NCBI GenBank assembly: GCA_013423325.1
Contig: BLJB01000039.1
Location: 372,001-436,000, forward strand
Direction: 5' to 3'
DNA: 64,000 nucleotides
Source of the DNA: Usnea hakonensis
Lineage: Eukaryota > Ascomycota > Lecanoromycetes > Lecanorales > Parmeliaceae
In this document: one piece after another, positions 55,643-64,000 of the stretch
How the letters are laid out: each line of letters starts with the position of its first letter
Position numbering within the stretch: position 1 is the first letter of the stretch
Program-made: the position numbers and the translations under genes
Notes under the pieces: generated by a model
What the model saw: only the letters and a program-made list of their open reading frames with translations
Database searches by the model: none
What the model was told of the DNA's origin: nothing

Positions 55643-55893
55643 AGCAATTTAAGGACCTCTTGTAATAATCAGATATTGTGAAGTATCGATGAATAGCCAG
55701 TGGAAACAGCGGATCCACCTTTAGCAAATTGGATGGGTATCAGCATACGTTTTCGGCAGGTCATATATACAAATAGCTTCAATTCCAATAACGCCACAGG
55801 ATGCTTTCGAAAGAATGCTTGGTCCCGGATCTGCTATATTGATTTCCTCTTCAAACTCTCCGTCTTCACTTCTGGCTCTGTCCTTCGTATTCG

Positions 55894-56462
55894 TCAATCG
55901 AATTTGATAAAATTTGCTTTGTATGGATGATGTGCTCCTTCAAAGACTGCAAGATCGTTCACGTGTTAGCATGTACGTTACTCGTACCATAGAGCAAGCA
56001 AATCCAACATGGAACTCACCCTTCAATCTTTCCAACCTGGGCTTCCTCAGCTTGTTCTTCGGCAACATGCCACTGACCGCCCTCTTCAATATCTCCCCTC
56101 CTCCCCACTTCCTCATCATACCCTCCATGTTCAGCGCCTTCAGCGCTCCGGGCCTCGTGGTCTGCTTGTAGTACAGCTTCTGCTGCATTTTCTTCCCAGT
56201 AGCGTACACATCGGTGCAACCGGTGGCTACAACGTAGTCCCCGCAATCGGTCGAGGGGTCCCATATCGGTTTGTGCTTTCCCATAAGGATGATGGCGATT
56301 TGAGAGGCAAGGCGACCTAAGGGAGGTGGGTTGGGAGTGGAGAGTGAGACGTGATGCCATGCTCGGGAATAGGCTAGACGCGTCTGATTGGGGAAATGAT
56401 GGTCAGCAGTGGCCAGAAGTAATTAAGGAAGGCACACATACTCTGCCTACGGTCTGCGACAT
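55894..56462 (-). CDS. MRPL23: Mitochondrial ribosomal protein uL13m
   Basis: Large-subunit mitoribosomal protein. Spliced product: MSQTVGR-TRLAYSRAWHHV, GRLASQIAIILMGKHKPIWD, STDCGDYVVATGCTDVYATG, KKMQQKLYYKQTTRPGALKA, LNMEGMMRKWGGGEILKRAV, GMLPKNKLRKPRLERLK and, after a last intron, VFEGAHHPYKANFIKFD. The GRLASQIAxxLMGKHKP and HPYK motifs are diagnostic of uL13. Two introns. Start ATG at 56462. The stop (TGA, 55896-55894) is followed by an open +2 frame that reads an acidic peptide, which I regard as chance. It is divergent from the copper chaperone gene (355 bp). Confidence 0.9.
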
Positions 56463-56817
56463 GCTGGGTTGACTTTCACCGGTGCATTGACGAGGTGAGG
56501 ACTGTAGCTGCTCGGTCTCAGGCGTGCAGAGTCAAGCACTAATGCCAACCAGATTTAAGAACACGTTCGATATTGTTTTGAGGGTTTCTCCTTAAATGAA
56601 GAGGTGCAAACGGGCTTGGTGAACGTGTAGCTTGTGTATTGAGTTGTGAGTTGCGATGGTGAAGACGAACTTAAACTCGGAAAGCTTCCTCGGCTCAATT
56701 CCGATTTCGCAGTGCACCAATGGGCGCCATGGAGTTCTCTTTTCGTCCGCTTCTACACTCCTGTCATTTCAATTCACCTTGAAATGAACGGGACACATTA
56801 GGTAAAAAGTAAATAGC
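56463..56817. promoter_or_regulatory. Divergent promoter uL13m / copper chaperone
   Basis: 355 bp between ATGs; contains a CCAAT box (CACCAATGGGCG, about 56716-56727) in a position that could serve both genes. No copper-factor (GCTGA-type) element was identified with confidence. Confidence 0.45.
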
Positions 56818-57654
56818 ATGAGCAAATTGTCTCTGAAAGGAAGCATATACACAAGCGTCGCCAGCCTCTCAACTGGAGCCATTTACTACGCCTTCTCTCC
56901 CAAACCCTATACCAAGAGAGAGAAAATGCTTCCCGCCTACCAAGCTACTTTCTCTGTACCTATGCACTGCGATGCCTGCATTAAAGATATATCAGGCGCC
57001 TTGTCCAAACTCCCGGGCGTACAGGAAACAGACTTCTCCTTCCCGAACCAGTTATTAACTACGACATCTACCTCGCCCCCCTCAGCTATCATTTCTACAA
57101 TCCAAGGAACTGGACGAACAGCCATCCTCCGTGGTTCTGGCAAGGTGAACAGCGCCGCGGTGTGCATCCTCGAAACTCCGCCCCCGCCAACTTGCCTAGC
57201 AACGCCTGAAGCCTCGCCGGTCCGAGGCCTGGCGCGCTTGATCGAATTGTCGGATCGAATAACGCTGCTAGATATGACGCTCACTGGCTTGCCGACAGGA
57301 TCATACAGTGCGAGCATACGGCAGAGCGGTGACATTTCAAATGTCCCTAGGAGCATGGGCGGTGTATTTGCAGGTTTCGAGGGAGACAAGGTGGGTAACT
57401 TGGGGGCCTTGGAAGTGGATCATACTGGGAGAGGATCGATGGTCGGAGAAATAGATTGGAGGATCTGGGAGTTGGTCGGTAGGGGAGTTGTGGTAGAAAG
57501 ACTTGGAGAGGACACGAAAGGAGAAAACGGGTTGGTTGTCGGTGTAGTGGCCAGGAGTGCTGGAGTGTGGGAGAACGAGAAGGTGGTCTGTGGGTGTAGT
57601 GGAAAGACGGTATGGGAGGAGAGAGAAGAGATGGTTGGGAAGGGAATGTTGTAA
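56818..57654 (+). CDS. CCS1: Copper chaperone for superoxide dismutase (CCS)
   Basis: It inserts copper and the disulfide into Cu/Zn-SOD1. Single exon, 278 residues. Domain 1 is an Atx1-like HMA fold with the copper site MHCDAC (about residues 49-54, YQATFSVPMHCDACIKDISG) and ALSKLPGVQETDFSF. Domain 2 is SOD-like: GLARLIELSDRITLLDMTLT, GLPTGSYSASIRQSGDISN. Domain 3 has the CxC motif and conserved tail VCGCSGKTVWEEREEMV. Compared with the usual start just before the HMA domain (here MLPAYQATFSVP, ATG at 56926), there is an N-terminal extension of 36 residues (MSKLSLKGSIYTSVASLSTG...). It has basic and hydroxylated residues and one hydrophobic stretch; it could be a mitochondrial signal or membrane anchor. 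Which ATG is used is unresolved. Confidence 0.88.
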   Translation: MSKLSLKGSIYTSVASLSTGAIYYAFSPKPYTKREKMLPAYQATFSVPMHCDACIKDISGALSKLPGVQETDFSFPNQLLTTTSTSPPSAIISTIQGTGRTAILRGSGKVNSAAVCILETPPPPTCLATPEASPVRGLARLIELSDRITLLDMTLTGLPTGSYSASIRQSGDISNVPRSMGGVFAGFEGDKVGNLGALEVDHTGRGSMVGEIDWRIWELVGRGVVVERLGEDTKGENGLVVGVVARSAGVWENEKVVCGCSGKTVWEEREEMVGKGML

Positions 57655-57928
57655 TTGTAAAAGACTACAGCAAAACCATACACGAAGCGGGCCCCCATTC
57701 TTGAGCGACGACTCCAGGGACAGCATTAGATGACATTCAACTAGTCTGTCTTGGTCCTGTCGTCCGTCAGACCATCCAGCATGTTATGGGGCTGATAAAT
57801 ACCTTTACTGGCTCATGGCTCTCGTCCTCGTTACACAATTGCCTCGTATTGGGTGGTTGAACGCAGGTGAAGGAAGTACATGGTCAGAAGTATCGTATAT
57901 TACTAGATGAGTCGTACAATCATGATGA

Positions 57929-59515
57929 TTATCGTGACCTCTTTCCCCCTTCTAGTCCAATCCCATCGTCATATTCATCCTCTTCCCAATCATCACTTCC
58001 CCCCACTTTTCTGCCTACCCATATACCTAAAATTGTGAGAATGACCCCCGCCAGGAACCATCTCTCAAACCAACCATCGATCCATAGTACACCATCTTTC
58101 CCCCCTAGAGCACCTAATCCCTCACCAAGCACGGCTCCTGGCATCATTCCTCGTAGCATCAACGCCGCACTGATCACGTACGTAGCGGACACCTGCGCAA
58201 CTACCAACGCAAGATTGGCCTGGATAGTTTTCAGCAGGCTTGGGAAAAAGCGCGCGAAGAGATGAAAGGTTTGCATGACTGATGACAAAGAGCCAAAGAG
58301 GATGAGGCCGGAGAGAAGGAAGGATATCTGCCGGGCCCAAACCGCTTGGTCTAAGTGAGGATCGTAATGTCTAGCTAGCAAGGCCAGTATATTGTCTACG
58401 GGGTCCGATGACCTGAAGTCCTGTGAGGAGTAATGATGCGCGCTCAAGGTCCGGCGAATGGAAGTCAATGTCGTGGTTGAAATGCGGTAGAGACAGAAAA
58501 TTGAGAATCCGTAGGACGCTGTGAGAAGGAGACGACCTTTGATCGTCCGTGAATCTTTCTGTTGCTGAAAGCGAGACTGAAGATTAGAATAAGAGGTGGC
58601 AAGAGCAACAGCCATTGTTTCTAGGCCAGAGATCTCAGCAAGTAGAGCCTGTCGCTCCATAGAATCGGGGTTGCGGCGGATAGACCCAATGGCTTTCTGA
58701 AAGAAAGATTCTGCAGGTGCTTCGGACATCTTGCGTTCGAGAGCGCGCAAACGAGAGCGTTTCGCGGATAGCATATCCTGGGTGGCCTCGAGGCCTGCTG
58801 CTTTGCGAGTAATGGTAGCTTCTGTGACGCGCCTGGGTCGCGAGAAAAAGTTCTGCCATGGGGAGCTGACCGAGGCAAAACCAGAGAGAAGCGACATCAC
58901 CGAGATTCCAATGATACCGATGCGTTCGAGAGAAGCCTCGCTGAGGCTTTGAGAGCTCTCAGTCCCTAAGTCCTGGCCGAGGTGATGCAACAGCCATTCT
59001 CCACTCCACCAGAACGCCCCAAGCCATACCGTGAAGCCAACCAGTTGTAATATCCATGCCAGCCTGAGTCTTCCCTTGCCTTTTCCAGAGAATTCATACC
59101 CCGAGGCGGAGATGATCGAATGGAGCTCGAGAAACGGTATAGCTATTATGAGGAGGAGAAGGAGCAACAATATCGTCACTTGAAAAGCCAATCCGCGAGC
59201 TGCCGGGTTGAATGTGCTAGATATCTCGCAAAGAATCAACTCTGTGAGTACTACAGCCAATGCGACAGTGGAAGCAAAGGTCAAAGCCGACAAGCGTTTG
59301 AGAATTGGTCGAGTCTGACTGGCATTGGACGAAAACGGCCGAGCATATGCGCTAGATTTCAACGATTGGGCTTCACCAGATAATAGAGGAAAGAGTTTCT
59401 GGAGCATCAAAGTTAAGACGAACAGGAATGTGACGAAGAAGGGAAGAGACGAGAAGACTATAGCTGTTAAAGCCGGCATACTTCCCGGCTTGCATTCATC
59501 GCAGTCAGGGAGCAT
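57929..59515 (-). CDS. Golgi pH regulator family membrane protein (GPHR)
   Basis: Multi-pass protein of the GPHR / GTG-type (ABA GPCR-like) family, proposed to be an anion channel acidifying the Golgi. 528 residues, single exon. Transmembrane segments: LTAIVFSSLPFFVTFLFVLT, LTFASTVALAVVLTELILC, AFQVTILLLLLLLIIAIPFL, LAWILQLVGFTVWLGAFWW, GIIGISVMSLLSGFASV, then a coiled-coil/loop (LEATQDMLSAKRSRLRALER), LLLTASYGFSIFCLYRIST, RQISFLLSGLILFGSLSSVM, and AQVSATYVISAALMLRGMMP plus a last helix WFLAGVILTILGIWVG. The short motif SVSSPWQNF after TM5 is the family signature. The C-terminus is acidic. The ATG at 59515 is used because the longer frame begins with TTG. It lies tail-to-head with the ankyrin gene upstream. 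Confidence 0.88.
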   Translation of the reverse strand: MLPDCDECKPGSMPALTAIVFSSLPFFVTFLFVLTLMLQKLFPLLSGEAQSLKSSAYARPFSSNASQTRPILKRLSALTFASTVALAVVLTELILCEISSTFNPAARGLAFQVTILLLLLLLIIAIPFLELHSIISASGYEFSGKGKGRLRLAWILQLVGFTVWLGAFWWSGEWLLHHLGQDLGTESSQSLSEASLERIGIIGISVMSLLSGFASVSSPWQNFFSRPRRVTEATITRKAAGLEATQDMLSAKRSRLRALERKMSEAPAESFFQKAIGSIRRNPDSMERQALLAEISGLETMAVALATSYSNLQSRFQQQKDSRTIKGRLLLTASYGFSIFCLYRISTTTLTSIRRTLSAHHYSSQDFRSSDPVDNILALLARHYDPHLDQAVWARQISFLLSGLILFGSLSSVMQTFHLFARFFPSLLKTIQANLALVVAQVSATYVISAALMLRGMMPGAVLGEGLGALGGKDGVLWIDGWFERWFLAGVILTILGIWVGRKVGGSDDWEEDEYDDGIGLEGGKRSR

Positions 59516-59748
59516 TAGCAAGTCTGAGAGCAGACTTCTCTGAGCGCTTCCTCAGGTCTCAGACTGGTGAAATCGACGAATCTTGTCGGATTTCAACATG
59601 TATGTCAAAGCTGTACGAATAATGCGGGCAAGTCGTGGACAGCGCGACAGTGTCAGCCCTAGCCCTAATCTTGCAATCGGAACCGAAACGATTTCTTAGC
59701 CTCAATTGACACCTAAGCGCATTGTCCATGCAATTCTCCGGCACCGTG

Positions 59749-62079
59749 TCAACCGAGATCTTGCGCAGGCATCTTGCCATCTGTGACTTTTGGTGCTCGT
59801 CTCGACACTGTTTCCCTCACCCTCCCTTCCCTTCCTGGATCCAAAAGCCTCATCAGCTCCCTAGTGTTCTCTTGCATACCCGGTCGTCGCTTCTCCAACC
59901 CTTCCATGATCTTATGTAACCGAAAAAGTTCTGCACTGGACAAACGTCTCGCTCCGTTCACCAACAAAAGAGAAACGAGTTGTCTGTTGCAGTTCACCGC
60001 AGCCAGGTAAAGCGGACATTCGCCGTTGTAATTTGTAGCATTGATGTCAATACCCTGGCCTAAGAGCGTCGAGACCAATTTGTCGTGGCTCGCATTATTC
60101 CTGAAATCGAGGTTCACGGAGGACGGGCTACTGCATACATAATGGAGGACCTGGTTGCCCATGTCATCCTTCGATTGAACATCTGCGCCATGCTCCAGGA
60201 GTAAGTCAAGCATCGCCTGGTCGAACGCACTCTTCGTACGCCTGTCGCCGAAATGCTTCGCCAGCAGGCTGAGAGGCGTCATACCTGGTCCTCCAAGATG
60301 AAAGCTTTGAGCAGCGAATAGGCTGTTCGATTTTGACTTCGATGCATAATTTGGGTCAGCGCCATGTTCTAAGAGTGTTTGCACGATCTCTACATGACGT
60401 TGACGGATTGCGATACCCAGTGGCGCGTCGAGAAGGCTTCGACCAATATCCTTCGTCGCGCCGAGTTCAAGGAGCGCGCACACGTTAGCCCGCTGGCCTG
60501 TAAGGCACGCAAGTTGTAATGGATACTTCTGCCACGACGGTGCGAGAGAGTTTACGGCATCTACCTTCGCACCAGCGCTGACGAGTAGAGCAATTTGAGC
60601 AGCCCTCTCCGCATATGTGGATGCAAGATGGATTGGTTGAAATCCGTGATTGTCGTCCGCGTCAATAGCAGCGCCTGCACTAACCAACATGCTCGTGATC
60701 TCCACGCTCCCTCTATGTGAAGCGATGTGAATGGGTTTAGTACCGCCGCCGGTGGGAGACACATCGGCTCCGGCTTCTAAGAGAAGTCTTGTCATTGCCA
60801 CGTCGCCTTTGTGGGTGGCAAATTGAAGGGGAAGCCAGCCGCCAGTCTGCGATAATCGGTGATCAGTGGGGATCATCATGTTCAAGAGTCTCCTAAAAAC
60901 ATCATGATGCCCGGCTAGAATCGCATCTTTCAAAGCTTCCAACATAAGGGATTTTTGAATAATGTTTCTCGTGCCATAGGTCCTTTGATACTTCAGACGA
61001 GACTCAACAAGCTGGGCATCGCCACTACGGCAAGCCTTAAGAAGCGCTCTGTCATTGTCATTCTTACGGCTTTCGATGTTGGAGATGCAGCTTTGCTTCG
61101 CTTGCTCCTTGGTAAACTCCTTCTGAACATGGACCTGCAAGCTCTCATGAGCGTTAAGATTTAAAGCTTCCCCGTCGACATTGGGGGCTGTCGACCTGAT
61201 CCGAGTCGCTGGCGATGAATCTGGCTTTAGCAACCGTGAACGTCTCGTGTTGAAAAGATGATCAATCCGTGGGTTCCGATAATTTCTTTTGTACGCTATT
61301 GCCGTGAACAGCTCATCCTCGAAGCTTAGCCGCCGGTATACCATTTCCGCGGTTGCAATACTTGTACCTGCAGCAGAATTTCGATAAGTTGACTTTGACA
61401 CACGCGAGGACATGCTGGGTAAAGCCGATGTTAGCATGTCTCTTCCAGGAAACTATTTTAGTAGTATGTCTAGTCTTGAGGGTGGCTCGCCGTTACAACA
61501 TGTCTTCCGATGTAAAAAGCGACCTCACTAGGTCAAAAGAGCTTTGGACTGATGGACTTACCGTGAGGGTACAATGCTGTAGGCGCTCTCGTCCGATCTG
61601 CGGAGCATGGGCTCCACCTCGTCTATCAGTCGATCTCTGGCAAGTGAAGACTTGAGCTGGATGGCCTGCAGCAAGCAAGTCATAGCCGTCGCCTGATGGT
61701 TGATCCGGTCCTGGTGATCGCGGAGAGTACTCTCGTTCCAGATGGCCTTTGAGCGTTGCATGAAGCTGAAATTATTGGTCTCGTAGGGTTTCAGATCTCC
61801 TTCCAGGGCATTCATGATGAGCATCCCATTCTCCAAAGATCGTTCCAGCCTCTGGAGGAATTCGCCGTCTCCAGCTGTTTCGGGTACGTATTTCCGGGAC
61901 CATTCGCCGATCTGACTCCATGCCAGCTGGATGGTATCCAGCCCCTGCACCATAGAGATGATAGTAAGCTTAGCGTACTTGTATTTCGCAGCAAGATCAT
62001 TTAGCGTCTTCGCGGCATTACTGCATTGCAATGCCAAACTCAACGATCCTTCGACGAGTTGGATGATTGCTACCTCCAT
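59749..62079 (-). CDS. Ankyrin-repeat protein with fungal STAND-type N-terminal helical domain
   Basis: One gene spanning two open frames joined by an intron: SIVPSR, a donor GTAAGTCC near 61561, and an acceptor TTACCCAG before ATGTCCTCGC near 61406, giving SR-MSSRVSKSTYRN in frame. Residues ~1-170 (MEVAIIQLVEGSLSLALQCS, NAAKTLNDLAAKYKYAKLTI, LDTIQLAWSQIGEWSRKYV) resemble the N-terminal domain common in fungal NLR/STAND and ankyrin proteins. The rest holds about eight ankyrin repeats: GWLPLQFATHKGDVAMTRLL, TKPIHIASHRGSVEITSMLV, GFQPIHLASTYAERAAQIAL, YPLQLACLTGQRANVCALLE, APLGIAIRQRHVEIVQTLLE, MTPLSLLAKHFG, NQVLHYVCSSPS, ECPLYLAAVNCNRQLVSLLL. No NACHT or NB-ARC domain is present. The longer frame begins with GTG; ATG 62079 is used. 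Function unknown; an immune-like or allorecognition role is only suggested by domain company. Confidence 0.78.
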
Positions 62080-62718
62080 GTCCTGGATAAAAACGTTCTC
62101 TGACACTTTTGACTGAGCTGGGCTGGGGCGGAAGATTTGTTAGGATACAGCTCAGCTTTACGGGTTGCGTTCAAATATAAATTGCTTGGTCAGGCTGAAA
62201 ATTTTGCCTCGAATGTTTTGCACTTGACCCCGTGTTTGGAGTTTTAAGATGATAACGTTGTAGCAAGTGCGCTTCGGTCGAAGAGTCTAGACATTGATCT
62301 ATTTCTTCTCAAGGAAAGGCAACGAAAGTAATATAATTAGCTATTCGCACCAGAGTGAGGTTTGAAACTACAAGATGCAAAGGAATGAAACACAGGGGCT
62401 GCATCATGCAAGCCAGAACGCTCCCTCGCCATTGGTCGATGTCTGCTATAAATGGCCAGGCAGGATGTGCGGCGTTTGCAGTGTCAGCCTTGAGACTGCT
62501 ATCTCTCGGTCTTCCTGATACAAGTCTCTTTGCCCAATCATATCTGATGTAGGTGCGGCGTGCCAAAAGGCTGAGATTTTGATTAGTATTCCATTTTTAC
62601 AATCTCCCTTCTGTGGGTAATTCTGGACTCTGAAGACTGTGCCATCAAGGTGATGTCGGACTTGTGATGACGAATACCAATAGCATCACGGGTATCAAGT
62701 TTAGGCTAGTACCAAATC
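62080..62718. other. Intergenic region before the USP gene
   Basis: 639 bp between two minus-strand genes: promoter of the ankyrin gene and 3' flank of the stress-family gene. No feature is recognised. Confidence 0.4.
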
Positions 62719-63850
62719 TCAGCCTCTATTTTCGTTGCTTTTATCAACATCGGCTCCTTCGGGTTCAGTGAGGGAAAGGTCAACTACGGGATCAACTTCC
62801 TCCAATGCCTTGCCCTCTGCGCCTTCTTCATCGTCGGCCTCTTCCCATTCTTGATTCGCATCACTCAGCGCTGAAGGTCCCAAGTCCTCCATCTCAGGGG
62901 CGTACTCCAGGGCAGAATCATCCATTAAAATCAATGGGCCCGTCGGACTGGGGCTCTCTGCTTCGCTGGTAGCATCGCTCCTCCCGCTCACGGTCTTGGT
63001 AAGTGGCGACCCATCTTCAATCTCTTTCTTAAAACCTTTCCATGCCCCAGAGCCTTCGCTCACCCCGATTGCTTTCAATACTGCGGCCGCTTCCGTTTCG
63101 TTGGCCTGGCCGGCAGACTGTCGAGCCAGACTTTCGAACGCTCCGCTGCCACTAGCATTCGTCTGGTCCAAGATGGAAGAGTAATTTTGGCGGCCGGGGT
63201 CGGCAAGGCGTTTCTTTCTCTTTTTCTCCCGCTTCTCTTCGGGACGTACCACCACGACGGGAACGGGCGAGTTCTGAAGACAGTACTTACTCACAGAGCC
63301 GGGCAAAAGACCTTGAATGCCGCCCAGAGACTTGCCACGGGTTCCAACAATCAGGCAGGCCGGAGCGTATATCTTGATCTTCAGCCGTTGCGTTAGCATC
63401 AAAAACGTTAGTGTGGGGGAGGTTACAGAGACGAACCATGCGCTGAATCGTCTCGGGAACCTTGCCCACGGCGAACTCTAGTACCAGGCTGATAGCTTTG
63501 TCCTCTTCATTTTTCTCCTGTATATGCTCGAGAAGCTTGCGAGCTTCAGTCTTGTAGACGCCTTGCTCCACACTAACGTTGCTGCTAATCTTACTGTCTT
63601 TGTCGACAACACGAAGGCAGACAATCTCATCGCCATCTTCCACAAGCTCCTCAACGAGCCACTCGAGAGCAAATTCGGAATAATCATTTTGATCGGTCCC
63701 ACATAAGAAAGTCCGAGATCGACGAGAGTAGGCATAGTCTTTATGCTTGGAAACTAATGTGAAAGAAATGTCGGTGGCATCTTTGTTGTCGAAGGTGTCA
63801 AACGAGACTCGGGACTCGTAGGTACTGCCATCAAGGAAACAGTTCAGCAT
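62719..63850 (-). CDS. Universal stress protein family, 5' end probably beyond window
   Basis: A USP/adenine-nucleotide-binding (HUP) domain protein of filamentous fungi. Domain: RRSRTFLCGTDQNDYSEFAL, EWLVEELVEDGDEIVCLRVV, DKDSKISSNVSVEQGVYKTE, ARKLLEHIQEKNEEDKAISL, VLEFAVGKVPETIQRM-IKIY, APACLIVGTRGKSLGGIQGL, LPGSVSKYCLQNSPVPVVVV. The G-x(2)-G-x(9)-G-(S/T) nucleotide motif is visible (GTRGKSLGGIQGLLPGSVS). The C-terminal 150 residues are acidic and disordered (SALEYAPEMEDLGP, EEADDEEGAEGKALEEVD). One intron interrupts QRM-IKIY. An ATG lies at 63850, but it is preceded by sequence resembling an intron 3' end (GCTGAAC...GGCAG, acceptor before 63824). Relatives have a longer disordered N-terminus, so the true start is likely past 64000. 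Confidence 0.8.
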
Positions 63851-64000
63851 CTTCCTCTCCAGCAATCTGATGCAGATGGGTACTCAGGATGTAAATGGAG
63901 GTGCTACACTGAAGCATCATTGACTCAGATTCCAGATGGCATATTGTACTATTTGAGTTGAGAAGCAATAAGTGTACACCCGCATTGGATACACGTATAG

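Noticed and set aside
55700..55893. Open +2 frame after the uL13m stop encoding an acidic peptide (LTNTKDRARSEDGEFEEE).
   Set aside because: It cannot be joined to the uL13m frame by an obvious splice and overlaps the 3' flank of urate oxidase; likely chance, though an alternative tail is not fully excluded.
1..64000. Searched by eye for tRNA, rRNA, transposase, reverse transcriptase, terminal repeats and RIP-mutated DNA.
   Set aside because: No cloverleaf with a convincing T-loop, no mobile-element domain and no C-to-T-depleted AT-rich tract was found.

Overview
The window is nuclear DNA of a filamentous ascomycete (Pezizomycotina). Genes carry many short GT-AG introns with CTAAY/CTGAC-type branch points. 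Fungal-restricted families are present (NoxR, a Con7-like C2H2 factor, a TORC2 Pianissimo/Rictor subunit, cutinase, saccharopine reductase). Intergenic DNA is pyrimidine-rich with many TACCTTAC-like runs. Protein sequences and repeat style suggest Leotiomycetes, but that placement is an inference from memory of such sequences, not a search. I see no transposon, rRNA, tRNA, CRISPR array or viral insertion.

Layout. Bases 1-6.0 kb: LYS9 (-, last codons off the left edge), an Nrd1-like RRM protein (+), a cytochrome b561-like membrane protein (-). 8-12.2 kb: prephenate dehydrogenase TYR1 (-), ribosomal uS11 (+), splicing factor AAR2 (-). 13.7-16.4 kb: an accessory pair, a condensation-fold acyltransferase (+) facing a secreted cutinase (-). 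17.7-24 kb: ribosomal uS9 (-), an ATS1-like RCC1 protein (+), checkpoint clamp RAD9 (-), a leucine-rich F-box-like protein (+). 24.4-31.8 kb: HMP kinase of thiamine synthesis (+), NADPH oxidase regulator NoxR (-), kynureninase (-), mitochondrial ISA2 (+). 32.5-35 kb: DEAD-box helicase DBP2 (+). 35-39.8 kb: a long gene-poor stretch ending in the leader of a CON7-like transcription factor (39.8-41.2 kb). 43-53.7 kb: a PPR protein (+), a RING/LON-domain protein (-), the TORC2 subunit (-). 54.6-63.9 kb: urate oxidase (+), mitochondrial uL13m (-), SOD1 copper chaperone (+), GPHR (-), an ankyrin protein with a fungal N-terminal helical domain (-), and a universal-stress-family protein (-) that probably continues past the right edge.

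Most genes are housekeeping and arranged as divergent or convergent neighbours with short shared promoters (about 190-930 bp). There is no obvious multi-gene pathway cluster. Several genes share broad themes only: amino-acid metabolism (LYS9, TYR1, kynureninase), mitochondria (ISA2, uL13m, PPR), redox/copper (NoxR, CCS1), translation (uS11, uS9).

The most unusual signals are in splicing. The cytochrome b561 gene has back-to-back introns separated by only two bases, readable as a 2-nt exon or as a stwintron. LYS9 has a 12-nt exon, a GC-AG intron and an intron with an internal AG|GT junction. The adjacent Nrd1-like gene has a 10-nt exon. Other points: a condensation-fold acyltransferase lacking the catalytic His, an HMP kinase lacking the TenA domain, a urate oxidase without an evident PTS1, and a DBP2 intron at the place where yeast DBP2 has its autoregulatory intron. 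All gene models were spliced by eye against remembered family sequences; no alignment or transcript data were available.
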